A stretch of 64,000 nt of DNA from contig NZ_HG964446.1 in assembly GCF_000689255.1 (NCBI RefSeq), positions 3,132,854 to 3,196,853 of the forward strand, in the 5' to 3' direction. How positions within the stretch are numbered: the first letter of the stretch is position 1; the number at the start of each line of letters is the position of its first letter. Positions 17,595 through 29,100 of this stretch are shown here, in pieces. The DNA comes from Mycobacterium triplex. GTDB taxonomy: Bacteria; Actinomycetota; Actinomycetes; Mycobacteriales; Mycobacteriaceae. Under the pieces are notes generated by a model. The model saw nothing but the letters and a program-made list of their open reading frames with translations, was not told where the DNA came from and ran no database searches. Made by a program: the position numbers and the translations under genes.

Positions 17595-18287
17595 TCAGCC
17601 CGCGCTTCCGTAAGCGCGGGCGATGTCGGGGGAGTCCAGCCAACCGGAGTAGGTGGGCCGCGACGGCCAGCCTTCCGGCGAATCGAGCCATTCCTCCTGA
17701 CGGCCCCACGGCAACAGGTCGATCAGCGCGAACGAGTGGCTGAGTTGTTCGGTGCCGCGCCCGTTGGTGTGCCAGGTGCGATACACGGTGTCGCCGTCGC
17801 GAAGAAACACGTTGACCGCGAAGCCGCCGCCCGGGGGCGCGTCCACGTCCGCACCGAACGGGCTCTGCGACGACGAGTACCACTGCATCCGATTGCCGAC
17901 CTTTTCCCGGTAAGCGAGTGCCTCCTCGATCGGGCCGTTGGTGACGATGACGAAACGGGCGTCGTAGTTGTCGAGGAATTCGAGTCGGGTGAACTGCGAG
18001 GTGAAACCCGTGCAGCCGCCGCACTGCCACTCGGCGCCGTCCGACCACATGTGGTGGTAGGTGATGAGCTGCGACCGGCCACCGAACACGTCGACCAGCC
18101 GGACCGCCCCCTCGGCGCCGATCAGTGTGTAGTCGGGTAATTCGACCATCGGCAGGCGGCGCCGTTGCGCGGCGATCGCATCCAGTTCCCGGGTGGCCGC
18201 CTTCTCGCGCTTGCGTAGTTCGTCGAGCTCGGCGCGCCAGGTTCGGGCATCGACGACGGGCGGCAGGGCCGTGTTGTTCGGTGACAT
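17595..18287 (-). CDS. DUF899 family (thioredoxin-fold) protein
   Basis: A 230-residue protein of the DUF899 family, related to peroxiredoxin/thioredoxin folds. Visible landmarks are RKREKAATRELDAIAAQRRR at the N-terminus, LVDVFGGRSQLITYHHMW, the cysteine pair in WQCGGCTGFTSQ, and the C-terminal WLDSPEGWPSRP. Often annotated as a thioredoxin-like or putative dithiol-disulfide protein; activity unknown. ATGs occur at 18296 and 18287; the second is better spaced from AAAGG. It converges with the ferredoxin-domain gene across the hairpin. Confidence 0.85.
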   Translation of the reverse strand: MSPNNTALPPVVDARTWRAELDELRKREKAATRELDAIAAQRRRLPMVELPDYTLIGAEGAVRLVDVFGGRSQLITYHHMWSDGAEWQCGGCTGFTSQFTRLEFLDNYDARFVIVTNGPIEEALAYREKVGNRMQWYSSSQSPFGADVDAPPGGGFAVNVFLRDGDTVYRTWHTNGRGTEQLSHSFALIDLLPWGRQEEWLDSPEGWPSRPTYSGWLDSPDIARAYGSAG

Positions 18288-18499
18288 TAGATCCATACCT
18301 TTGTTCTGGAATTTTCCGACTCAAAGGTCTGACTGGCGGTCCGCCCGGAATTCATCGGCGAGCGCCAGGATTGGTAAAAGCGCTGCTCACAGCTGAGAAC
18401 TAGCTATGAATGTGGTTTGCGACGCGCGCGCCGGGGTACCTATGTGCAAACTTTAGATGTCACGCGGGGGGACCCTGGGTCCGGAAAGGCGACGCAAAC

Positions 18500-19264
18500 A
18501 TGACTCAGGGATTGATCCCGACCGTCGACGACGCGCACGTGCGTTACGACTTGTCCGACGATTTTTTCCGCCTGTTCCTTGATCGGACCCAGACCTACAG
18601 CTGCGCGTACTTCGAGCGCGACGACATGACACTGGAAGAGGCCCAAATCGCCAAGATCGATTTGGCGCTGGCCGCGCTGGATCTGCGGCCCGGCATGACA
18701 CTGCTCGACATCGCCTGCGGCTGGGGCACCACGATGCGCCGCGCGATCGAGAAGTACGACGTCAACGTCGTCGGCCTGACCACGTCCAGCGGTCAAGCCG
18801 CCCACGTGCAGAAAATGTTCGACGAGATGGACACCGAGCGCAGCAAGTGGGTGTTGCTGGGCGGCTGGGACGAGTTCACCGAGCCGGTCGACCGGATCGT
18901 GTCCATCGGGGCGTTCGAGCACGGCCGATTCGATCGCTACGACGACCTTTTCCAAATGGCCTATGCCGTCCTGCCCGACGACGGCGTCATGTTCTTGCAC
19001 ACGATCACCGGTCCGCCGTCGATCGATCCGGTGGAGCAGCACGCGGCGGGTGCCGGTTTCACCCTGACGCTGCGCGAGCCGCTGCAGCCGCATTACGTCA
19101 GGACCCTCGATCTGTGGGCCGCGGCGCTCGAGTCGCGCCGGGACGAAGCCATCCAGATGCAGTCCGAAGAGGTCTACGAGCGATACCTGCATTACCTGAC
19201 GGGCCGGGCCAACGCCTTCCGCACCGGTCAAATCGATGTCAACCAGGTCACCCTCGAGAAGTGA
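18500..19264 (+). CDS. cyclopropane/mycolic-acid SAM methyltransferase homologue, internally shortened
   Basis: A 254-residue homologue of the CmaA/MmaA/PcaA enzymes that modify mycolic-acid double bonds. N-terminal YDLSDDFFRLFLDRTQTYS with a conserved Cys (SCAYFE), SAM loop LLDIACGWGTTM, GAFEHGRFDRYD (catalytic Glu) and MFLHTITG (catalytic His) are present, as is PHYVRTLDLWAAALE. Family members are about 286-317 residues; here roughly 33 residues between HTITG and AGFTLTL, normally a helix covering the acyl pocket, are missing in frame. The usual EHFGHERY is altered to EHGRFDRY. Probably a divergent or altered-specificity enzyme. An AAAGG precedes the ATG. Confidence 0.8.
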   Translation: MTQGLIPTVDDAHVRYDLSDDFFRLFLDRTQTYSCAYFERDDMTLEEAQIAKIDLALAALDLRPGMTLLDIACGWGTTMRRAIEKYDVNVVGLTTSSGQAAHVQKMFDEMDTERSKWVLLGGWDEFTEPVDRIVSIGAFEHGRFDRYDDLFQMAYAVLPDDGVMFLHTITGPPSIDPVEQHAAGAGFTLTLREPLQPHYVRTLDLWAAALESRRDEAIQMQSEEVYERYLHYLTGRANAFRTGQIDVNQVTLEK

Positions 19265-19364
19265 TCGTCCGCGCGGATTCGGGAGCAACGACACGGTCAA
19301 CGAGACGATAACGATTCACACACCGCCCTGGCTTGGCGCAAAAGCCGATGGGAGGGTGGTGCCC

Positions 19365-19631
19365 GTGAGTGTTCGTGTCAATGAGCTGGCGCACGGCGCG
19401 CGCACGCAATGGATGGACAGACCACCACAACGGTGTGCACGTGGTCACTGGCTTTTGCCGGGACACATGATCGTGGCCACCATTCCGTGTTCCTGCGGCC
19501 GTCATATCTGCTGGGAATGCGAGTGCGGCGCGGCCACCTATGGGCCCGAATTGGCCGAGTCGTGCAGCCTTGCCAACCGTCGGCGCGGATCTGCGGTCGT
19601 CGCGTCCGACGCGATCAAAAGCCTGTCCTGA
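19365..19631 (+). CDS. small Cys/His-rich (zinc-ribbon-like) protein
   Basis: An 88-residue protein. GGAGGG lies 8-9 nt upstream of the GTG at 19365, supporting that start over GTG 19359 and longer options. Potential metal ligands are dense: RCARGHW, PCSCGRHICWECECG (six Cys/His in 15 residues), consistent with one or two zinc sites. Hydrophilic and without a signal peptide. It lies 100 bp after the methyltransferase on the same strand. Function not recognised. Confidence 0.6.
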   Translation: MSVRVNELAHGARTQWMDRPPQRCARGHWLLPGHMIVATIPCSCGRHICWECECGAATYGPELAESCSLANRRRGSAVVASDAIKSLS

Positions 19632-19652
19632 AACGGGTTTGGCTTCCCCTCG

Positions 19653-20309
19653 TCACGACCGCGTCACGACCGCGGAGTTGCGGTTGGGCGCCCACGCCCG
19701 TTCGAAATCCGCGATGGGTATCTGCTCATCACGGCCGGTGTCGATGCCGCTGTCGTTGAGATGCACCACACCGGTCTTGGTATCGATGCCGGTGACGACC
19801 ACAAAGTGGTTACCGGCGTCCCGGTTGCCGGGGCGGTTCCAGATGGTCTCGGCGTTGACGAGGGCGATCACCTTGCGCTTGTCGGCCAGATTCTGTTGTA
19901 GGGCACCGAGATCGGTCTGGATGTTGTCGGCCCTGACCCAGTAGTGCCACAGCAGCAGCGGCAGATCTCTGATGTCGGTGTTGCCGGGTGGAGTCCAGAT
20001 CGGTTTGGAACCCGTTGCTCCCGGCATGTTTTCGGCGACGGCGGTGATCTGTCGTTCGGTGGGCTGGCGGCCGGTGAGCTCGCCGACGACGTCGGCGACC
20101 GCGATCTCTCCGCAGTCCGACGAGTGCTGGCGGCGCCAATAGGGCGCGGCGGCAGCCGGGTCGCCGTACATGCCCACCTCGTGGTCGGCGTCCGGCGCCG
20201 GAGGGCCCGGGGCGGCGTGGGCCGCGGCTGCCCCGGTGAACGCCGATGTTGCGCCGGTCGCCCATAACAGGGCGGCCGCGGCGACGTTCGTCGTCAGGGT
20301 GCGGGCCAT
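19653..20309 (-). CDS. secreted C39-like cysteine peptidase
   Basis: A 218-residue exported protein. The signal peptide (AAAALLWATGATSAFTGAAA, cleavage near AHA) is followed by a papain-like C39 fold: catalytic Cys in SSDCGEIAVADVVG (about residue 66), His in GNHFVVVTG (about 168) and Asp in HLNDSGID. This matches the peptidase_C39_2 family, thought to hydrolyse peptides in the envelope or outside the cell. AAAGGACGACG precedes the ATG. It is divergent from the glutamine synthetase gene. Confidence 0.85.
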   Translation of the reverse strand: MARTLTTNVAAAALLWATGATSAFTGAAAAHAAPGPPAPDADHEVGMYGDPAAAAPYWRRQHSSDCGEIAVADVVGELTGRQPTERQITAVAENMPGATGSKPIWTPPGNTDIRDLPLLLWHYWVRADNIQTDLGALQQNLADKRKVIALVNAETIWNRPGNRDAGNHFVVVTGIDTKTGVVHLNDSGIDTGRDEQIPIADFERAWAPNRNSAVVTRS

Positions 20310-20691
20310 CGTCGTCCTTTTCTCGAGCCGCGGTGGCGGCGCGCAACGGTATTGAGAAAAGGGTTACTGGTCGCCCTCTCGGGAGCATTAAACGGTAAGC
20401 CGGCGAGATTCGTGGACGAACGCGCCGAAAAGTTGCTGCCCTGAGACCGCATTGCTGCCCTGGTGTCATCCAACCCGTCGGTGTTTCGCCGGCCTGCGCG
20501 GCGGACTTAAAACTCTGATTGTCTTTGGGCGCACCGGAAATCGTGCAATGGTCGGCATTATGGCTGGTGCCTCGATGGGCGCGTGCCCGCCAACCATAGC
20601 CGTGGCGATCTCACCTACGGCTATTCGTGCTGCCGATCGCGACGATCATCCAAGGCGGCCGACTCCTGTTTGAAACCGAGGAAGCGCACCG

Positions 20692-20707
20692 TTGACGCGT
20701 GCGTAAC
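20692..20707 (+). promoter_or_regulatory. candidate GlnR box upstream of glutamine synthetase III
   Basis: TTGAC-GCGTGC-GTAAC fits the AC-n9-AC pattern described for mycobacterial GlnR and eight of nine fixed positions of the actinobacterial gTnAC-n6-GaAAC consensus. It lies 86 bp before the TTG start. GlnR control of a glutamine synthetase would be expected physiologically; binding is inferred from the motif alone, which is short enough to occur by chance. Confidence 0.35.
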
Positions 20708-20729
20708 AAGTTCGGCATCGAAGGTTTCT

Positions 20730-20749
20730 AAGGTGGGGCGGTCCACCTT
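20730..20749 (+). other. stem-loop in the probable 5' UTR of glutamine synthetase III
   Basis: AAGGTGG and CCACCTT form a perfect 7-bp stem with a 6-nt loop, ending 43 nt before the start codon and about 22 nt downstream of the GlnR-like box. It could be an operator palindrome, an attenuator or simply mRNA structure; there is no U-tract after it. Confidence 0.4.
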
Positions 20750-20792
20750 CCGCAGACGAAGAACGTGGACCCCCTCAGCGATAGGAACTCCA

Positions 20793-22970
<2,178 letters not shown>

Positions 22971-23112
22971 ATCCGTCGTCGGGCGTGGGGGCCGACCGCG
23001 CGAGCTCGATAATCCGCGGCTCCCACGCCCGGCGACTTCAGCTGCCCGCTGCACATGCCGCACCTGACGCGTTAAGTTCTGAAAGGAGAAAGTCACCCGG
23101 TCAGGGGAGAGC

Positions 23113-24235
23113 ATGGGGCCATTTGACGACGGCCGGCGTCGTGCCGCCGAACTGGAGGCGTACCAGGCGCTCTGGAACCTATGGCGGTCCTCGCGGCGGA
23201 CGAGCATCGAAAACTGGGGAGTCGGCGTGCGAGATGCTGGAGAACCACTACACGGTCAGCAAAGCCCGCGAGAACGTCGAAACCTGCGAGATGCGGATCC
23301 GCTACCTCGAGATCGCCGAACCCGTGCCCCGGCTGGCGGACTTTGTCCAGCCTCCGGCCTACGACCGGCTGCCCGATGCGGAGCGGCAGCTGGGGCATGC
23401 CCGATACCAGTATCAGCTGGCCCGCCGCCGGCACCCGGTGCGCGAGCAACAACGCCTGAGAGAACTCGAAACCACCAAGGCGCTCTATGCAGCCGTCCAG
23501 GCGGCCGAAGCCCGAGCCAGGGCCGCCGAGCTGGCCCGCCAGCGCGAAAGGCAGCTCAGCTGCTGGCCCAAAGGTGTTGTGCTGGAAAGCGATATCTACA
23601 ACATCGACGGAGTGGCCGCCCAGGTTGAGGCGCAGAACGCGAAAATCGAGTCCGAGGTCGCCGCGCTGACCGATCTGCTGCGAGCAGGATTACGACAGCT
23701 GCCCGACGCGTCGACGGCGGCGCCCGACCAGTTGGCGGCTCACGTCGAATCCGTACTGGCGGCAATGCCGTTGCCGTGTGGCATCACCCCCGGCGCCGCC
23801 GTTGAGTACGCGCCCGCGGCCCGCCAATTGGCGGTCGAATACCAACTGCCCACGGCGGCCGTCGTCCCAGCTGCCAAGGCGTACCGCTATGTCAAAAGCC
23901 GCGAGACGGTGGTCGAGACGGCGCGACCGGCGGGGCAGGTAAAAGCGTTGTACGCCAGCACCATTGCCCAGCTGACCTTGTTATCGCTGGCGGCCGTCTT
24001 CGCACTCGACGGCGAGCACCATGTCGAGGTGGTGGCCTTCCAGGGCGTCGTCGAAACACCGCATCCGAGCACCGGTCAACCGACCCGGCCGTGTTTGATC
24101 AGGGTGCGCGTCGATGCGAAAACCTTCGCCGGGATCGACCTCGGCGGCGCCGATCCGTCCGTCTGCCTCAACCGGCTCTCGGCGCTGGTGTCGCCGAATC
24201 CGGCAGCGTATGTCCCGGTGCCGTCGGCCGGGTGA
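23113..24235 (+). pseudogene. coiled-coil protein of unknown function, frameshift near its N-terminus
   Basis: The ATG at 23113 has a strong AGGGGAG 4-5 nt upstream and begins MGPFDDGRRRAAELEAYQAL with excellent codon usage, but near 23215-23240 coding signal moves to the +1 frame (EMLENHYTVSKARENVE) and continues for 330 residues to 24235. The long part is a charged helical region (many Ala, Arg, Glu, Gln) followed by a globular C-terminus (LYASTIAQLTLLSLAAVFAL then EVVAFQGVVET) resembling the C-terminal domain of some actinobacterial proteins labelled restriction-endonuclease-like, though no nuclease motif is seen. Either one frameshifted gene, or a separate gene starting at ATG 23234. It converges with the kinase, with adjacent stops. 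Confidence 0.5.
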
Positions 24236-25885
24236 TCAGCCGTAGGCGTCCCACCAGGTGTGCAAGTCCTCGACGGTGGCGGGGTCGCCCGCGACGTCGC
24301 TGAGCATCAGCTTTTCCTCGTTGGTCCAGATCACGTTCGGGTGGCCGTTGTAGGTGCCGCACGCGATCAAACCCGCCATCTCGTTGGGGGTTTGGTCGTA
24401 GTGCCAGCTCACCGGCGAGGCGCCCTCCCCGGGGCAGTTCACCAGGCTGACGTTGGCGATGTCGTCGGTGAAGGACTTCTTGAGCAGGTCCGGGGTGGGA
24501 AACAGGCCGTAGGTGGCCTTGCTGGGGCCGCCGGGCTGAGTGTTCTGCCCGCACGACACCATCGCCACCGCGTTGGTCCAGATGCTGCCCGATTCGGGTG
24601 TGGCCGGCGTGCAGGTGCCGGCCAGGTAGCCCGGCGGCAGCAAGCTGATCAGCCGCGCCTGGTCGGTGTTGGGACCCGGGCTGGATGGCGCAGTCGTCTT
24701 CGCGCCACCCGCCTTGGGCGGTTGCTGCGGGGAGGCGGAGGGTTTGAGCGTCAGCCAGATGCCCACCGCGGCAATGGCGACGACGACAGCCGCTCCGGCC
24801 GCGGCCAGGATAGGCCAGCGGCCCCGTTTGCCTGGTGTCGCCGGCTGATCCGATCCGGCGGGGCCGGGCTGCTCGGCGGTCGGCGGCGGCGGTGGGCTGT
24901 CCGGTTGGGTGGCGGGCCCCGCCGAGTCCAGCGGGTTGTATCGCGTGTGCGGTGCGGCGGACGGCTCGGCCGCCGCGTTGGCTTCGGTGTCTTGCGGCTT
25001 CGCCGAGGTTTCGCTGCGGCGCAGGATGGTTGCGGCACGGTCGCGCTCCGGCCGGGACAGCGCATCGTGCGCGGCCTCCGCCAGATCGCCGGCGGTGGCG
25101 TAGCGCTCGATCGGGTTCTTGGCCATGCCGCCGGCGATCACGGCGTCGAATGCCTTGTCCACGCCGAAGCCTTGCGCGCTGGGCAGCGGGATCGGTTCCA
25201 TCATGTGCGAGGTGACCAGCACGCCCGTGCTGTCGGCGGGATACGGCGGCGCCCCGGTCAGGCATTCGTACAGCACACACGCCAGCGCGTACACGTCGGC
25301 GCGGGGAGTCACCTCGTCGCTCGAAAACCGTTCGGGCGCCATGTATTTCCAGGTCCCCACCGCGGTGCCCAGCTGGGTGAGTTTCTCGTCGGTTTTTGCG
25401 CTGGCGATGCCGAAGTCGACGAGATAGGCGAAGTCGTTGCGGGCGATCAGAATGTTCTGCGGTTTGACGTCGCGGTGCGTCACCCCGGCGGCGTGCGCGG
25501 CATCCAGTGCGGCCGCGACCTGAAGGATGATGGCCACCGCGCGCGGCGGGGTCAACGCCCCGTCCCGCTCGAGCAGGCTGCCCAGGTCGATGCCCTCGAT
25601 CAGGCGCATCTCCAAATACAGTTGCCCGTCGATCTCGCCGTAGTCGTGGATGGGGACCACGTGGGGCTCTAGCAGCCGGCCGGTGATGCGGGCCTCGCGC
25701 TCCATCCGCTTGCGAAACACCGGGTCCTGGCTGTACGCGAGCGACATCAGCTTGAGCGCCACCGTCCACTGTTTGACGGTGTGTTCGGCTTCGTAGACCT
25801 CGCCCATGCCGCCGCGGCCCAGCAGCCGTTTGAGGTGGTAGGGACCGAACATCGTCCCCAACCGCGAGCCCTGCGCGCCGGTCAT
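24236..25885 (-). CDS. membrane Ser/Thr protein kinase, PknE-like catalytic domain, Cys-rich ectodomain
   Basis: A 549-residue receptor-type kinase. The cytosolic catalytic domain (about residues 12-275) has the Gly loop LLGRGGMGEVYEAE, ALKLM lysine, HRDVKPQNI catalytic loop, DFG and an activation loop GTAVGTWKYMAPE. A Pro-rich linker leads to one membrane helix (about 345-370; ILAAAGAAVVVAIAAVGIWL) and an exported domain with four cysteines (GTCTP, VSCGQ, NCPGE, ACGTY), likely two disulfides. Sequence is close to PknE in the kinase part, but the sensor is different. GGAG lies 7-8 nt before the ATG. It is downstream of the MFS-cNBD-patatin gene on the same strand, 288 bp away. Confidence 0.9.
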   Translation of the reverse strand: MTGAQGSRLGTMFGPYHLKRLLGRGGMGEVYEAEHTVKQWTVALKLMSLAYSQDPVFRKRMEREARITGRLLEPHVVPIHDYGEIDGQLYLEMRLIEGIDLGSLLERDGALTPPRAVAIILQVAAALDAAHAAGVTHRDVKPQNILIARNDFAYLVDFGIASAKTDEKLTQLGTAVGTWKYMAPERFSSDEVTPRADVYALACVLYECLTGAPPYPADSTGVLVTSHMMEPIPLPSAQGFGVDKAFDAVIAGGMAKNPIERYATAGDLAEAAHDALSRPERDRAATILRRSETSAKPQDTEANAAAEPSAAPHTRYNPLDSAGPATQPDSPPPPPTAEQPGPAGSDQPATPGKRGRWPILAAAGAAVVVAIAAVGIWLTLKPSASPQQPPKAGGAKTTAPSSPGPNTDQARLISLLPPGYLAGTCTPATPESGSIWTNAVAMVSCGQNTQPGGPSKATYGLFPTPDLLKKSFTDDIANVSLVNCPGEGASPVSWHYDQTPNEMAGLIACGTYNGHPNVIWTNEEKLMLSDVAGDPATVEDLHTWWDAYG

Positions 25886-26173
25886 CGCTGACTCCTATTC
25901 ACGGTCTGGCAACCACGACGGTAAAGCCCGACCACTATCACCGCTCGAAAACTACAACATTGTGGGGACGCATGTGCGCTCGTGTTACCTGCATGGGCGC
26001 CTGTCTTTGGCGTGCCGGCCATCACTATTCGCGGTTGCCGGCGCCGGTCGATGCGAACGGTTGGTGAATTCCGGCCAACGCCGGCGTGCCCGGTTCGCCG
26101 TATGGCGGCGGCGCACACCGCATGGATCGGCGAGACGTGTTCTGGCGCAATATGTTTTGGATATGTGCCACGC

Positions 26174-29100
26174 TCAGCGGTGTGCGAGCGCGAGGATCTG
26201 GGGCAACGCCTCCCGGGCCGCGGCGCGGCCGGCCTCGCGAGCCTGGTCGATCTGATGGAACTCCAGCAGCCCGACGCCGCGGGTGCTGGGCCGGATCACG
26301 ACGTCGGCTTGCGCCAGTGTCGCGGCGGCGGCCAGCCCGCTGCCCATCATCATCGTGCGTATCAGGGTTTCGCCGATCCCGGGAACTCGTGGGGGACCGC
26401 TGAATTCGGTCGTAGACACCGTCGCGTCGCCGCCGAACCCGACCGCGACCGCGATCAGCGGTCCCTCGGTACTCGACAGCGTCGAGACGGGAAGGTTGTC
26501 GAGCACCCCGCCGTCGACGTGCAGCGTGCCGCCGTAGACGTAGGGCGGGAAGATCCCGGGCAGGCGCAGCGAACACCCCACGGCGTCGGCAACCGGGCCC
26601 CGGCGGTGCACGACCGTGCGCCGCCCCAGCAGATCGACGCTGACACAGCGGAACTCTTTGGGTAGTTCTTCGATCAACCGCTCGCCGTAGGCGCGACGCA
26701 ACAGCGCGGGAATGCGCCGCCCGCGCGTCAGCCCTTTCACCGGTACGGTGTAGTCCCGGATCGGGTTGGTGCGAATGAAGTACTCGTATACGTAGGCGTC
26801 GACGCCCGCCGCGTCCAGCCCGCTGGCCGCCAGCGCCGCGACGATCGCACCCATGCTGGTGCCGGCGAACCGGTCGACGACGACCCCGGCGGCTTCCAGC
26901 TCTTCGAGCACCCCGAGATGAGCGAACGCGCGCGCGCCCCCACCGCCCAGCACCAATCCGATCGAACGTCCGACAATGCGCGCGGCGAGCGGCCGCAGGT
27001 CGTCGGCCGAACCATCGGAGTGCAGCGTCAAAACCGACCGCGGCGTGATCAGCTCTTCCCAGGCGCGCCGGTGCTCCCGGTCGGCGGGCGGCCCGGCCAG
27101 CAGCAGGTCTGCGCCGGTGGCGCGCTCGGGCAGCGGATCGACCGGCGGTGCCGGTGTACCCGACACGAGCACGATCCGGTCCGCCACGCGCAGACAGAAG
27201 TCCCGCCATTCGGCGTCGTCGATCTCCGCCTGCAACACCACCTTGTCCGCGGCCCGCTCGGCGCGCTCCAGCCCGCCGCGGTCGACGCGGCCCGGCCGCA
27301 CCGCGCGGACGTAGCCCGACAGCAGGTGCACCAACTCGTGGGACACCATCGTCACCGGCGCGTCGGCGTCGACGCCGACCACCGCGATGACCACATCGCA
27401 GGAGGTCACGTTCGACGTCGCCGGCGGCGGCAGCTGATGCAGGCGGGTAGCCAGCTCGCGCACCAGCGCGCCGAGTACCCGCACATCGGCGATCTTGTCG
27501 AACTGGGACTTGGTGAGCCGGACCAGGGTGGAGTCGCGCACCGCGCGGATGGCCGCGGACCGGGGTGCCCCGGTGAGCAGCCCGAGCTCGCCGATCACCT
27601 CGCCGCGGCCCAGCTCGCGGATCGCGACGCCCTGTTGCACCGCCTGCAGCCGGCCGTGGCACACCACGTACAGGGAGTCGGCGGCGTCGCCCTCGCGAAA
27701 CAGAAACGAGCCGGCCGTGAGGTCTATCTCCTCGGTGCTGGCTCGCAGGTCGGCCAGAGCGTCGGCGTCCAGGCCGGCGAACAGCGGCAGGCTTTCCAGC
27801 AGATCCTCATCGCGGTCGACCGCCAGCACCTGCTCGTGCCGCGCGACAGCCGTTGCGCGCGAACGTGGTTCGAGTTTCGGTGGCGGCTTGGCAACAACGG
27901 GGGCAGTGGCGACCTGACCGGTGCGGCCGAGGAACAGCGCTCCGACCGCCACGGCCACAAAGCAGACCGCAGCCATCGCCCAGCCGCGGCGCAGCGCCTC
28001 GGCGGCCTCACCGCGCGCCGGTGTGCCGATCAGGACGACCAGCAGCGCAATTCCGATGACGGCGCCGAGCTGGCGGCAGCTGCTGACCACCGCCGACGCG
28101 GTCGCGTAGCTGCCGCCCTTGGGCACCCGGGCCAGGGCGGCGCTGCCCAGCAGCGGCAGGGTGGCGCCGACCCCGAGTCCCTGCAGCAGCTGGCCGGGCA
28201 GCCACTCGCGGGCGAAGTTCGGATGCGTCCCGACGCGCTGCATGTACCACAGCAGGCTGCCGGCCCAGATCAGGGCGCCGACGAACACGATCGTGCGATG
28301 GCCGCGCCGGTCGGCGATCTTGCCGAGCACCGCCGCCACGACGGCCGCGACCAGAGCCGCGGGGGCGACCGCGAGGCCGGTCTTGAGCAGGTTGTAGCCC
28401 CACACATAGTTCAGGAACAGCACATGCGTGAGGAGGTAGCCGTAGAAACCGGCGCCCGCGATGATCGTCAGGATGTTTCCCGCGACGAAGGACTGCACCC
28501 GCAGATAGGCGGGCTCGATCAGCGGCGACGGATGGAACCGGGAACTCACCACGAACCCGACCAGGGCGACGGCCGCGGCGACGAACGACCCGATCGTGCC
28601 GGGGCTGGACCAGCCCCAGTCCGGTCCCTTGATCAAACCGAGGGTCAGCAGGCCGAGTGCGGCGGCAAGCAGCAGCGCCCCACGCAGGTCGGGCACGCGC
28701 CGTTGTCCGGGCGAACGGCTCTCGACCAACTCGCGGCGAGCCACCACCACCGCGACGACGCCGAGCGGCACGTTCACCAAAAACGCCCAGCGCCAATCGG
28801 ACACCTGCACGATCGCCCCGCCGATCGGCGGGCCCAGACCCGATGCGATGGCCGCCGCGGCGCCCCACAATCCCACCCCGTGTGCTCGGCGCGCGACCTC
28901 GAAGCCTTCGACGACCAGAGCCAGGGAGGCCGGTACCAGCAGCGCCGCGCCGATGCCCTGCAGGATCCGGAACGCGACCAGTTGCTCGACGGTGTTGGCC
29001 AGCGCGCATAACCACGAGGCCGCCGTGAAAAGCACCACGCCCCAGATGAACATCCGCTTGCGACCGAGCAGGTCGGCGAGCTTGCCCGCCGCGACCAGAA

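Larger units (their letters stand above)
20310..20792. other. 483-bp divergent intergenic region
   Basis: Lies between the C39-like peptidase (leftward) and type III glutamine synthetase (rightward). No credible gene is seen. It holds a GlnR-like half-site pair and a stem-loop near the glutamine synthetase start, both listed separately; the rest shows no recognised element. Confidence 0.5.
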
